A DNA stretch of 64,000 nucleotides from Pseudoalteromonas rubra. Its GTDB lineage: Bacteria > Pseudomonadota > Gammaproteobacteria > Enterobacterales > Alteromonadaceae. The number at the start of each line of letters is the position of its first letter. Positions within the stretch are counted from its first letter, which is position 1. The stretch lies in NCBI RefSeq assembly GCF_001482385.1, contig NZ_CP013611.1:1798001-1862000 (forward strand). The letters are read 5' to 3'. Below, one piece after another: positions 18,460 to 26,662 of the stretch. A program made the position numbers and the translations under genes. The notes below the pieces were generated by a model. The model was given only the letters and a program-made list of their open reading frames with translations, did no database searches and was not told the DNA's origin.

Positions 18460-20550
18460 ATGAAACTAATCTCCGAAATTATCGGTGCAAATCAATTCGC
18501 CCAAACCACACTGGCCAGTTCAGGTAAGCGCCTGTCACGTATCGCGTTGGCAATCGCTCTGTGCAGCTTACCTACACTAAGTCACGCAATTTCGCCACTC
18601 AAAGTAGGTAGCGAATTTTTAGTCAATACACATACTTCAGAGCGCCAAAACTCCCCTTCAGCAGGCCGCCTCAATGACGGACATTTCTTGATCGCATGGG
18701 AAAGTCAAAAACAGGACGGCAGTGATAGTGGTATTTATGCACAACGTTACGATGCGTCGGGCAGCCCTCTAGGGTCTGAATTTCGCGTCAATAGTATGAC
18801 CAGCGGATTCCAAATGCGGCCTCAGGTTGCGACGCTTCATGATGGGAGCTTTGTAGTCGCTTGGGAAACAAACGGAGCCGATGGAACAGGGATCGCTGCG
18901 CAACACTTCAATGCTGATGGCACCCGTGCCGGCGGAGAAATAACACTGTATAAAAACGCTACTCGAATAGTTAGCAAAATGTCCATTTCCACTCTGGCGA
19001 GCGGAGGATATCTCATCGGGTGGGTTGAACATTCCTTGAATTATTCAAGTTCAGAGGCATTTGTTCGCGCCTTTAATAACCGTGGCGTAGTGCAAACACC
19101 TCAACTCATAAGGAAGTCGGGAGCATATCTACCCAGCATTGTAGAAACCAGTGACAATGGATTTTTTATGATTGCATCGTCCAAAAGCGACGTTCGTCTT
19201 ATAGGTCAACGATATGATGCCAACGGCAACATCAAAGACTCGGAATTTTATATCAGTACAACAAGTGATTTTAAAGACTTCGATTACTCGCTAAGCCGAC
19301 TAAGCAACGGCGAATTCGTCGCAGTTTGGACCAGCTTAGGTCGCGATGGTGAAAATAGTGGCGTATATGCAAGGCATTTTGATACTAATGGTATTGCAAA
19401 AGGGCCTGATTTCTTGGTCAATACAGTTACGCGAGGCCAACAAATGAGGCCTACTGTCGCAGCACTTGATAACGGTGGCTACCTGGTTAGCTGGCATGAA
19501 GACAGAACCCAGCATGGCATTTCCGTACAAGCATTTAACAACGATGGTAGCCGCAATGGAGAAGTCTTTTTAGCCAACACTAGCACTGATAAGATACCGT
19601 TTGAACCTACTATCAGCATCCTCAGTGAGAGAGATTTTATCATTGGTTGGACGAGCCAGGCGGCCTCAAAAGACACCAACATTTATGCACAACGATTCCA
19701 GCTTGAAGCCGCTCAGGCTAATACAATGACAATCACGCTGCCGCAAACCACAGTGTTAGAAGGTGACGTGGTCACGCTGCCCCTGCAAGTATCTGGTGCT
19801 GACATTTACGGCCTGGATGCCGTGGTGAGCCTGAGTGATACCACCAAAGCCCGCATTTCTGGCGGGGAATATGGCGAGTTTCTGCCTTCGGATGAACGTT
19901 TATCCGTGCCCATGGGTATCAGTGACAATCAATGGGATGGTGCACTGGCGCTGATGGCCCCGGCCACCGCCAAATCGGGCGAAGGTAACTTTGCCACTGT
20001 CACCCTGATTGCCGAGCAAGCCGGGTCGGTGAACCTCACCTTGCAAGCACAAATGACCGACCAGCAAGGCAACTACCTGCTCCAGGATAATACCGACTAT
20101 ACATTGACCATCCAAGAATCCGTGACTTTGACCGGCAATGTTGCCGACTTAGGCATTGCTGGTGACTTTATATACGTCACCCTCACTATCAACGGACAGC
20201 GTGTCACCATTAATCCCGATGGCAGCTTTTCCGTGCGCGTCGGCCTGGGCGAGGTCACTATGTCTCTGAGTGCACCGGGCCACCTTACGGCCGAGAAACA
20301 AGTCACGCTGGCTGCGGGTCAGGCTGATATCGACTTTGGTCAGATTAACCTCGTCGGCGGTGACAGTAATGGCGATAACCTCATCGACATTGCTGACCTG
20401 ACTCAGTTACTGGGTGCCTACCGCTCTGTCGATGGCCAACAAAACGGTTATGTGATGGCCGCTGACTTTAACCGTGACGGTGCCATTAACCTGCAGGATT
20501 TGACCCTGCTGGGTGCCAACTTTGGTAAACAAGGACCACAAAGCTGGTAA
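18460..20550 (+). CDS. Secreted propeller-cohesin-dockerin protein (first copy)
   Basis: 696 residues. A long N-region leads to a signal peptide at about 24-46 (IALAIALCSLPTLSHA). Residues about 50-415 hold seven imperfect repeats of about 50 residues (DGSFVVAWE, GIYAQRYDASG, DNGGYLVSWHE), which suits a seven-bladed beta-propeller. Residues about 422-550 look like a cohesin-fold beta-sandwich (TVLEGDVVTLPLQVSGADIY). About 552-625 is a carboxypeptidase-regulatory-like sandwich. The C-terminus from about 632 is a type I dockerin with two calcium loops, DSNGDNLIDIADL and DFNRDGAINLQDL. AAGGA lies 7 nt before the ATG. The next gene encodes a membrane cohesin, its likely partner. Known dockerins bind cohesins in a calcium-dependent way; assembly here is inferred. 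Confidence 0.88.
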   Translation: MKLISEIIGANQFAQTTLASSGKRLSRIALAIALCSLPTLSHAISPLKVGSEFLVNTHTSERQNSPSAGRLNDGHFLIAWESQKQDGSDSGIYAQRYDASGSPLGSEFRVNSMTSGFQMRPQVATLHDGSFVVAWETNGADGTGIAAQHFNADGTRAGGEITLYKNATRIVSKMSISTLASGGYLIGWVEHSLNYSSSEAFVRAFNNRGVVQTPQLIRKSGAYLPSIVETSDNGFFMIASSKSDVRLIGQRYDANGNIKDSEFYISTTSDFKDFDYSLSRLSNGEFVAVWTSLGRDGENSGVYARHFDTNGIAKGPDFLVNTVTRGQQMRPTVAALDNGGYLVSWHEDRTQHGISVQAFNNDGSRNGEVFLANTSTDKIPFEPTISILSERDFIIGWTSQAASKDTNIYAQRFQLEAAQANTMTITLPQTTVLEGDVVTLPLQVSGADIYGLDAVVSLSDTTKARISGGEYGEFLPSDERLSVPMGISDNQWDGALALMAPATAKSGEGNFATVTLIAEQAGSVNLTLQAQMTDQQGNYLLQDNTDYTLTIQESVTLTGNVADLGIAGDFIYVTLTINGQRVTINPDGSFSVRVGLGEVTMSLSAPGHLTAEKQVTLAAGQADIDFGQINLVGGDSNGDNLIDIADLTQLLGAYRSVDGQQNGYVMAADFNRDGAINLQDLTLLGANFGKQGPQSW

Positions 20551-20557
20551 CAAAAAC

Positions 20558-20588
20558 GACAGGGGAGGGTCTTACACTAACCCCTGTC
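20558..20588 (+). terminator. Intercistronic stem-loop, possible attenuator
   Basis: GACAGGGG / CCCCTGTC (8 bp) lies in the 60-base gap between the dockerin and cohesin genes. It lacks a T-tract, so partial termination or mRNA processing is more likely than full termination. The second cassette has a hairpin at the same place with an unrelated sequence. Confidence 0.5.
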
Positions 20589-20610
20589 TTGAATTTCAAG
20601 GAACCAAAAA

Positions 20611-21270
20611 ATGAAATATATGCTGTACATTGCCACATTACTGGCAAGCCTTAGCACGTTTGCAGAGCAAGGGCGAATTTACCTCGAAACTCCTAACCCG
20701 CAAATAAAGACCGGCAGTGAATTTTATGTCGATGTGATGGTGGCAGAGCTGCCTGATGTGTACGGCACGCAGCTTACCCTGAACTATGACAGTCAATCCA
20801 TCACCTTCATAGATCAGGACACCAAAACCAGAGGGGCTCAGCTAGAGCATGGTAATTTTCTTAACACCAGAAATCTGTATGTATTGCGAAATCAAGCGAA
20901 TACGCAACACGGAACAATACAATATATTGTGAGCCAGGTTGCACCGGTAAAAAGCGCATCCGGAGATGGCCGCCTCGCCAGACTATATTTTACGGCACCA
21001 GATAACGCAGCCATAAATACTATCTCAATTGAAGTTGCTGAGTTTGGCACTCGTAATGGAGAAAAATACACGTACAAAGCAAACACGCCTCTGAGCTTAC
21101 AGTTCGATAGTGGCTATCAAGTTCAGGCTAGCCCGGGTATTAGCATAAAGACCTGGATAATAAGCTTGGCCATTGTACTGTCATTGATTGCGCTAACAGT
21201 ATTCTTCCTGAGGTCACGGGCATTAAAATTAAAGATGAAAAACATCACTGCAAGCCAGGCACTCCAGTAA
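20611..21270 (+). CDS. Membrane-anchored cohesin protein (first copy)
   Basis: 219 residues. Signal peptide to about residue 18 (LYIATLLASLSTFA). Residues about 20-165 match a cohesin domain: IKTGSEFYVDVMVAELPDVY, TQLTLNYDSQSITFID, GTIQYIVSQV and GDGRLARLYFTAP follow the cohesin strand order. One TM segment follows at about 180-200 (ISLAIVLSLIALTVFFL) and then a basic tail, so the cohesin faces the periplasm, or the cell surface if the chain is exported further. AAGGA precedes the ATG. It should act as the membrane receptor for the dockerin protein encoded 60 bases upstream. Cohesins are best known from clostridial cellulosomes, but no cellulase is nearby. Confidence 0.85.
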   Translation: MKYMLYIATLLASLSTFAEQGRIYLETPNPQIKTGSEFYVDVMVAELPDVYGTQLTLNYDSQSITFIDQDTKTRGAQLEHGNFLNTRNLYVLRNQANTQHGTIQYIVSQVAPVKSASGDGRLARLYFTAPDNAAINTISIEVAEFGTRNGEKYTYKANTPLSLQFDSGYQVQASPGISIKTWIISLAIVLSLIALTVFFLRSRALKLKMKNITASQALQ

Positions 21271-21278
21271 AATCACAT

Positions 21279-21294
21279 GCCCCCGCACGGGGGC
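21279..21294 (+). terminator. GC-rich stem-loop after the first cohesin gene
   Basis: GCCCCC-GCAC-GGGGGC hairpin 9 bases past the stop codon. No T-tract follows. Its position marks the end of the first cassette. The remaining 257 bases to the next gene show no gene; they should hold a promoter for the second cassette. Confidence 0.55.
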
Positions 21295-21551
21295 TAGCTC
21301 AAATCGTAATATTCACGTTTCCAGGCCCGCATTTATTCAGTTTCTTGACGTATCCGCACGAAAAACTAACTTAATGTACGCGTTAAAATCGTATCACACA
21401 GTATGCAAGACTGAACTATCACCATTTGCACCTACCCAATTAAAAGGCACTACTCCCTTTTCATTAAATTTATGATCAATTATCCTAGCCGGGTGCATAC
21501 GAACTTGACCCAAAAAACGGGACAAACATAATAATGTAAGGAAATAGTACT

Positions 21552-23651
21552 ATGACACTTTTAAATACCCGCTCAAATACGACTCCCCCCACTAAATCAA
21601 TCAAAAAGTTTGCCCGCAATGCAGTCATGCTCAGCTTACTGGGCCTGCCGTTACTCAGTAACGCGCAAGCACCTGTACAAGTTGGAGACCCATTTGTTGT
21701 CAACAATTGGAAGGATCAAACACAATACTTCCATGAGACCGCCGTACTGAAAGACGGCAGTTATGTCGCGATTTGGACAGGCAAAGACCCAATGTTTGGA
21801 CAGGACCCGGTGTTCGCTCAACGCTTTAATGCAGATGGCACACTGGCTGGCGGAGAAACTTATTTGAGTTACTCACCCACGCATCGCCACAACTCTGCTG
21901 CTATCAGCCCACTCAATGACGGCGGCTATGCGACCGCCTGGTCGCGTTATAAAGACAATTCAACTGATTTAGTTGTCCGCACCTTTGATGCGGACGGCAC
22001 CCCCAGGATCGACGAATTAGTGATAAAATCTGTCCAGAGGGACTTACTTAGCAGTCCGACAGTCACCACACTTAGTAACGGCGAATTTGTTGTAGCCTGG
22101 TCCCACTCCAATCCGATCGCTGCCGATGGTGATATCTATGCACAACGCTTTCTCGCCAATGGTACACCAGCCAGTGACCCACTTATCGTCACAAGTACCG
22201 TTGAGCATAACCAACAACATGTCTCGCTGACCGCATTAAGCGATGGCAAATTTATGGCCTCCTGGCATGGTAAAGGAATTGGCGATGACCACGGTGTTTA
22301 TATTCGTACATTCGCAGCGGATGGCACACCACTCACTGATGAAACCTTGGTCAATGAAAACAGCTATGGTCAGCAGCAAAACGCTGCAATCGATACGCTG
22401 CCAGATGGTAGCGTTGTCGTGACCTGGGTAAGCTTAACAGCTGACAGCACAGACATTATGGTCAAACGTATGAATGCTAATGGTACTCCGGCTGGACAAC
22501 AAACTTTGGTAGATCAATCGACAGTTAACCTGTTCACCATCCCTTCTGTAGCTGCTCTGAGCGATGGCCGCTATGTGCTGTCCTGGCAGGGAGAAGACGA
22601 CATTGCCAGCCCCGCTTATCTATATACCCGAGCGTATAACGCCAATGACACCGCAACCGGTGACAAAGTGACAATATCGAGTTTGCACTATGCTGGTGTA
22701 CAAAATCAGGTAACCGCACTATCTGATCAAGACTATATTATCCACTGGTCAGATGAAAATGTATTTACTAGCATGGACGTATTCGGCCAGCACATGACAC
22801 TAAATGGTGGGCCTGCAACTGCACTGACACTGGAATTACCGCAAACCACAGTCCTTGAGGGGGATACAATTACCCTGCCACTCACTGTATCAGGCAGCGA
22901 TATCTATGGCATTGATGCGTCAGTCCGTGTCAGTGCGATGTTCGATATGGCCCGTATCACCGGCGGTGAATATGGCGAGTTTTTACCATCTGATGAACGC
23001 CTGTCAGTACCCATGGGGATCAGTGACAAACAGTGGGACGGTGCATTGGCTTTAATGGCCCCCGCCACAGCGAAATCAGGTGAAGGTCAGTTTGCCTCTG
23101 TCCAGTTACTTGCAGAGCAAGCTGGTATGATTAACCTGGTCGTCAATGCAAAAATGACTGACCAAGAGTCTAACTATTTACTGAACAATGAAGTCTCTTA
23201 TTCACTGGCCATCGAAGAGTCGGTGACGCTAACAGGCAACGTTGCAAGCCTTGGTGTCACCGGTGATTACAGCAATATCGTACTACGCATCAATGGTCAG
23301 CTCGTCACCACTAATCCAGATGGTAGCTTCTCAGTGCGTTCCCCGCTGGGCAACGTAACACTGTCACTTGAGGCACCCGGATACCTGAGTGCAGAAAAGC
23401 AACTCAACTTCTCCGCGGGTCAGGAAGATATCGACTTTGGACAGATTGAACTCGTCGGCGGAGACAGCAACGGTGATAACCTCATTGATATTGCTGACTT
23501 GACGCAGCTACTGGGTGCTTATCGTACTAAAAAGTCAGACAACAACGGCTACGTCTCTGATGCAGACTTCAACGGAGACAATGAAATCAACATCCAGGAC
23601 TTGACCTTAATGGGTGCCAACTTTGGCAAACAAGGGCCGCAAAGCTGGTAA
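21552..23651 (+). CDS. Secreted propeller-cohesin-dockerin protein (second copy)
   Basis: 699 residues, a paralogue of the protein starting at 18460, with the same plan. Signal peptide near 20-40 (AVMLSLLGLPLLSNAQA). Seven repeats lie at about 50-415 (DGSYVAIWTGKD, NGEFVVAWSHSN, DGRYVLSWQGED). The cohesin-like domain starts at about 422 (TVLEGDTITLPLTVSGSDIY), a beta-sandwich is at about 555-630, and a type I dockerin runs from about 635 with DSNGDNLIDIADL and DFNGDNEINIQDL. Blocks such as GGEYGEFLPSDERLSVPMG and the last residues NFGKQGPQSW are identical in both copies, while the repeats have diverged strongly. This points to an old duplication with selection on the assembly modules. AAGGA lies 9 nt before the ATG. 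Confidence 0.88.
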   Translation: MTLLNTRSNTTPPTKSIKKFARNAVMLSLLGLPLLSNAQAPVQVGDPFVVNNWKDQTQYFHETAVLKDGSYVAIWTGKDPMFGQDPVFAQRFNADGTLAGGETYLSYSPTHRHNSAAISPLNDGGYATAWSRYKDNSTDLVVRTFDADGTPRIDELVIKSVQRDLLSSPTVTTLSNGEFVVAWSHSNPIAADGDIYAQRFLANGTPASDPLIVTSTVEHNQQHVSLTALSDGKFMASWHGKGIGDDHGVYIRTFAADGTPLTDETLVNENSYGQQQNAAIDTLPDGSVVVTWVSLTADSTDIMVKRMNANGTPAGQQTLVDQSTVNLFTIPSVAALSDGRYVLSWQGEDDIASPAYLYTRAYNANDTATGDKVTISSLHYAGVQNQVTALSDQDYIIHWSDENVFTSMDVFGQHMTLNGGPATALTLELPQTTVLEGDTITLPLTVSGSDIYGIDASVRVSAMFDMARITGGEYGEFLPSDERLSVPMGISDKQWDGALALMAPATAKSGEGQFASVQLLAEQAGMINLVVNAKMTDQESNYLLNNEVSYSLAIEESVTLTGNVASLGVTGDYSNIVLRINGQLVTTNPDGSFSVRSPLGNVTLSLEAPGYLSAEKQLNFSAGQEDIDFGQIELVGGDSNGDNLIDIADLTQLLGAYRTKKSDNNGYVSDADFNGDNEINIQDLTLMGANFGKQGPQSW

Positions 23652-23660
23652 TACTCTTAA

Positions 23661-23687
23661 AAAGACCATAGCAATGCTATGGTCTTT
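23661..23687 (+). terminator. Intercistronic stem-loop, possible attenuator
   Basis: A perfect 12-bp stem, AAAGACCATAGC / GCTATGGTCTTT, with a 3-nt loop, followed by TTTGATG, lies 10 bases after the dockerin stop and 20 bases before the cohesin start. It may lower expression of the anchor relative to the large protein. Confidence 0.6.
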
Positions 23688-23707
23688 GATGCTTATTGGG
23701 ACAAAAA

Positions 23708-24352
23708 ATGATAAAGAGTTTGATGTTAAGCACCTCATTGCTGCTGAGTTTTGCCTCTTTGGCAACTGAAGGCAAGGTATTTCTTGAAACCTCCAATACA
23801 CAAATCAAGACAGCCAGCGAGTTCTATATTGATGTGATGGTCAAAGACCTGCCTGCAGTATATGGCGTTCAGCTGTCAGTCACCTATGATCCACAGACGC
23901 TAACGCTCATTGACCAAGATCCTAAAGCCACTGGAGCACAGCTTGAGCATGGCGATTTTCTGGATACCAAGCGATTGTATACTTTGCGCAACCAGGCAAC
24001 CCCTAAATCGAGAGAAGTACAGTATATCGTCAGCCAGGTGGCCCCCGCTGAAAGTGCGTCAGGAGATGGCCGACCGGCCAGGCTTTATTTTTCAGCGCCG
24101 GAGGGTGCAACTACCACAGATATTTCAATCAAGCGTGTCGAATTTGGCACCCGAAATGGTGAAAAGTACCTATATCACGCACATAAGCTACTCAACCTAA
24201 GTTTCAATGCACGGTACCAGGAACAAGAAAAGCCCAGCTCTGGCACGCCAGCCTGGCTACTGATGCTATTGGCTTTGCTGTCTGTCAGCATCATTGCGAT
24301 GCTTTTCTGGCGCAAGATGAATTCACGAGGAAGAACTGAGCAGAGCGCGTAA
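23708..24352 (+). CDS. Membrane-anchored cohesin protein (second copy)
   Basis: 214 residues from the ATG at 23708 (GGGA lies 6 nt upstream; a TTG at 23696 is less likely). Paralogue of the protein at 20611. Signal peptide to about 18, cohesin domain at about 20-165 (IKTASEFYIDVMVKDLPAVY, VTYDPQTLTLIDQD, YIVSQVAPAESASGDGR, FGTRNGEKYLY), TM segment near 182-202 (WLLMLLALLSVSIIAMLFW) and a basic tail, RKMNSRGRTEQSA. The tail of about 13 residues after the TM is longer than in GlyGly-CTERM or PEP-CTERM sorting signals, so a plain C-terminal inner-membrane anchor is the simplest reading. Likely partner of the dockerin protein upstream. Confidence 0.85.
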   Translation: MIKSLMLSTSLLLSFASLATEGKVFLETSNTQIKTASEFYIDVMVKDLPAVYGVQLSVTYDPQTLTLIDQDPKATGAQLEHGDFLDTKRLYTLRNQATPKSREVQYIVSQVAPAESASGDGRPARLYFSAPEGATTTDISIKRVEFGTRNGEKYLYHAHKLLNLSFNARYQEQEKPSSGTPAWLLMLLALLSVSIIAMLFWRKMNSRGRTEQSA

Positions 24353-24380
24353 ACAACACCGCTGAAAATACGTTATACAC

Positions 24381-24632
24381 TCATCTGTGCTTGTATTGCG
24401 TCGGACAATACCCTCTCGATACAGTGGCTGGTCGTAGCTTACTGTGCTTGGTTACTCGTGCACTGACACGCTGACGCCATAACCGAAAACTGGCAGGCTT
24501 TAGGTTATGGCGCATTAACCGGACAAGTGCTGATTCACTTAATCCAAATTGGTGTTCAATTGCTTCAAACGGCGTTCTGTCCTCCCAGGCCATCTCGATG
24601 ACTCGGGATAGGTCATGGCTACTTAATTGCAT
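24381..24632 (-). CDS. DUF2805 / TIGR03643 family protein
   Basis: 83 residues. It matches a small, well-conserved family of unknown role: IEMAWEDRTPFEAIEHQFGL, ESALVRLMRHNLKP, SFRLWRQRVSARVTKH. The helix pattern resembles a resolvase/HTH-type DNA-binding fold, but this is not proved. AGGA lies 7 nt before the ATG. It is convergent to the second cohesin gene, with 28 bases between stops. Confidence 0.88.
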   Translation of the reverse strand: MQLSSHDLSRVIEMAWEDRTPFEAIEHQFGLSESALVRLMRHNLKPASFRLWRQRVSARVTKHSKLRPATVSRGYCPTQYKHR

Positions 24633-24846
24633 TGTTTTTTCCTAGTGTATTATCTCCTGTTGTCTCGCTTGAGTAATACGTACTACAGAGCACCGCGGTT
24701 TAATTAAGCCCGCTTTTTTGCAACGGTCTGGATTAAGATTCTGGTTCTTTTGCACCGCGGCCAATCAATGTAAGCACTCACCATCAATCAATTTCATATT
24801 ACCAAAGTAACTTAGGCATGGGCTCTTTTCACCTTGCGTAAAGGCC
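24633..24846. other. Intergenic stretch between DUF2805 and the repeat array
   Basis: No gene recognised. The nonamer GCACCGCGG occurs twice here, about 60 bases apart and in direct orientation, with T-rich stretches before the second copy. The DUF2805 promoter must lie in the first part. Confidence 0.35.
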
Positions 24847-25213
24847 GCGAAGCTTTGCTTCGGTCTTGAACAAGCGAAGAATGGTCACACGTCCATGTGG
24901 GGGGCTTCCGGCTCGACATCCATGTCTCGCGTTCACAAAAAAAGAGATACTTAATCTCTGGTACGAGCGGGCACACGTCCGTGTAGAGGGCTTCCGGCTC
25001 GACGTCCATGTCTCGCGTTCGCAAAAGAAGATCTGGTACGAGTGGACACACGTCCGTGTGGAGGGCTTCCGGCTCGACGTCCATGTCTCGCGTTCGCAAA
25101 AAAAGAGATACTTAATCTCTGGTACGAGCGGGGACACTTCCATGTGAAGGGCTTCCGGCTCACCCGTCCATGGGTGAGCGTTCAGCAAGCTGCGAAGCTT
25201 TGCTTCGGTCTTG
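24847..25213. repeat. Tandem array of 86-bp palindromic units framed by a direct repeat
   Basis: The block GGGCTTCCGGCTC starts at 24902, 24988, 25063 and 25149, giving unit lengths of 86, 75 and 86. The short unit lost 11 bases within AGAGATACTTAATCTCT. Each unit carries inner palindromes: CACACGTCCGTGTG, GACGTC, and AGAGAT...ATCTCT. A 22-bp element beginning GCGAAGCTTTGCTTCGG occurs on both edges, at 24847-24868 and 25192-25213, in the same orientation. The array begins inside the last codons of the symporter gene, so the end of that protein is repeat-derived. It looks like an extragenic palindromic repeat family, not a CRISPR. Confidence 0.8.
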
Positions 25214-26620
25214 CTGAACCCAAACATCTTCGTGGAGGGTGCCTTGATAGCTGACTTTGGTCGGGTCGAAGTGGATTTTTTCGGTCGATTTTTTCTGGCT
25301 TTGGTAGTCTTTCGTCAAATTCATGATGGTTGGCGTGAGCTGCACAATGGCGTAGATGTTCACCAGTGTCATCAAACCCAATGCCATGTCTGCAAGGCTC
25401 CAGACTTGCTGTAAAGTGGCACTGGCGCCCCACAACACCATCGCCAAATATACGGCAGTGTAACCCAGCCGCCCGGCTTTATTATCGAGTTTGAATAAGT
25501 GTAAATTGCTCTCCGCGTAGGCGTAATTGGCCACGACAGAGGTAAAAGCGAATAAGGTAATGGCGGCAGCAATCAGGTAATCACCTATTTCACCAAAGTG
25601 TGCTTGCATCGCATTTTGAGTCAGGCTGATACCTGCCATTTCTCCACTAACAGATACACCAGACAATAACACCACCACAGCGGTACAGCTACATAACACC
25701 AGGGTATCAATAAAGACCCCCAACATTTGCACATAGCCTTGCGCAACCGGGTGATTGGGCACAGGCGTTGCCCCAGCTGCGGCATGAGGCACACTACCAG
25801 CTCCCGCTTCGTTGGAATACAGCCCTCGCTGAATACCATTTTTAATCGCAGCGCCCAAAGCGCCAGCCCCCGCTTCGGTCAGACCAAATGCCGACTGAAA
25901 AATATCCAGCAACATGGCAGGCACCTGAGCAATATTGATGAGCAAAATGAGTAAAGCCGTTGCAACAAACGCCAGGCCCATAAAGGGCACAATCAACTCA
26001 GCGAAACGGGCAATGCTGCGCAGGCCGCCATAGACAATCGAGCCAGCCAGTACTGCAATCACCAACCCAGTGTATAAAGGATTAATAGAAAATGTTTTAT
26101 TGAGCGCTTCAGCAATGGTATTGGCTTGCATGGCGCTAAAACTAAAGCCATAACCCAGGAATAAACACAGGGCGAATACCACTGCCAGCTTAGGTTTTCC
26201 AAGCCCGGCCCGAATATAATAGGCAGGACCACCACGAAACTCTCGATGCTCATCGCGGACTTTATAAAGCTGGCCCAGCACACTCTCCGCAAATCCGGTC
26301 GCCATGCCAAGCAGGGCTATAACCCACATCCAGAATACCGCGCCGCTGCCACCCAGAGAAATGGCCATCGCAACCCCGGCCAGATTACCAGTGCCGACCC
26401 GGGCAGACAGGCCGGTACACAAGGCAGCAAAGGAACTGATCCCAGAGCTGTCACCACTCATGCTGCCCTTCATCACACTGAACATATGGCCAAAGTGGCG
26501 AAACTGGACCCACTTCAATTTCCAAGTAAACCAACATCCGGCGATCAGTAACAGATAAATGAGTATCTGGCCCTGCCCCCACAGAAGATTATTAATTGGG
26601 TCAACGATAAATGCCATCAT
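25160..26620 (-). CDS. AGCS family sodium:alanine/glycine symporter
   Basis: 486 residues from the ATG at 26620 (CAGG lies 5 nt upstream; a GTG at 26626 is in frame). The AGCS family is clear from GTGNLAGVAMAISLGGSGAVF, FRGGPAYYIRAGLG, LYSNEAGAGSVPHAAA and ten or eleven TM helices. It imports alanine, glycine or a similar small amino acid with Na+. The last about 20 residues (VQQDRSKASQLAERSPMDG) run into the repeat array and are probably not native. The gene follows ctlX by about 40 bases on the same strand, so an operon linking hydrolysis and transport is likely. Confidence 0.93.
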   Translation of the reverse strand: MMAFIVDPINNLLWGQGQILIYLLLIAGCWFTWKLKWVQFRHFGHMFSVMKGSMSGDSSGISSFAALCTGLSARVGTGNLAGVAMAISLGGSGAVFWMWVIALLGMATGFAESVLGQLYKVRDEHREFRGGPAYYIRAGLGKPKLAVVFALCLFLGYGFSFSAMQANTIAEALNKTFSINPLYTGLVIAVLAGSIVYGGLRSIARFAELIVPFMGLAFVATALLILLINIAQVPAMLLDIFQSAFGLTEAGAGALGAAIKNGIQRGLYSNEAGAGSVPHAAAGATPVPNHPVAQGYVQMLGVFIDTLVLCSCTAVVVLLSGVSVSGEMAGISLTQNAMQAHFGEIGDYLIAAAITLFAFTSVVANYAYAESNLHLFKLDNKAGRLGYTAVYLAMVLWGASATLQQVWSLADMALGLMTLVNIYAIVQLTPTIMNLTKDYQSQKKSTEKIHFDPTKVSYQGTLHEDVWVQQDRSKASQLAERSPMDG

Positions 26621-26662
26621 ACTCACCTGCCTGTTGTTATTGTTTTGTAGTGCTTATTTGTT

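Noticed and set aside
24240..24352. PEP-CTERM, GlyGly-CTERM or LPXTG-like sorting signal at the end of the cohesin proteins
   Set aside because: No PEP, Gly-Gly or LPXTG motif precedes the TM, and the tails after it are longer than in such signals.
18460..24352. Cellulosome or polysaccharide utilisation locus
   Set aside because: No glycoside hydrolase, CBM scaffoldin or SusC/D-type gene is in the locus; the nearest glycosidase (GH20) is 32 kb away.
24890..25180. Repeats in a regular array, CRISPR-like at first sight
   Set aside because: The whole 75-86 bp unit is repeated; there are no unique spacers of constant length and no cas genes.
24812..25227. Overlapping ORFs in several frames across the repeat array (Arg/Ser-rich peptides)
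   Set aside because: The unit of 86 bases is not a multiple of three and all frames are open by chance; no ribosome-binding site or recognisable protein.
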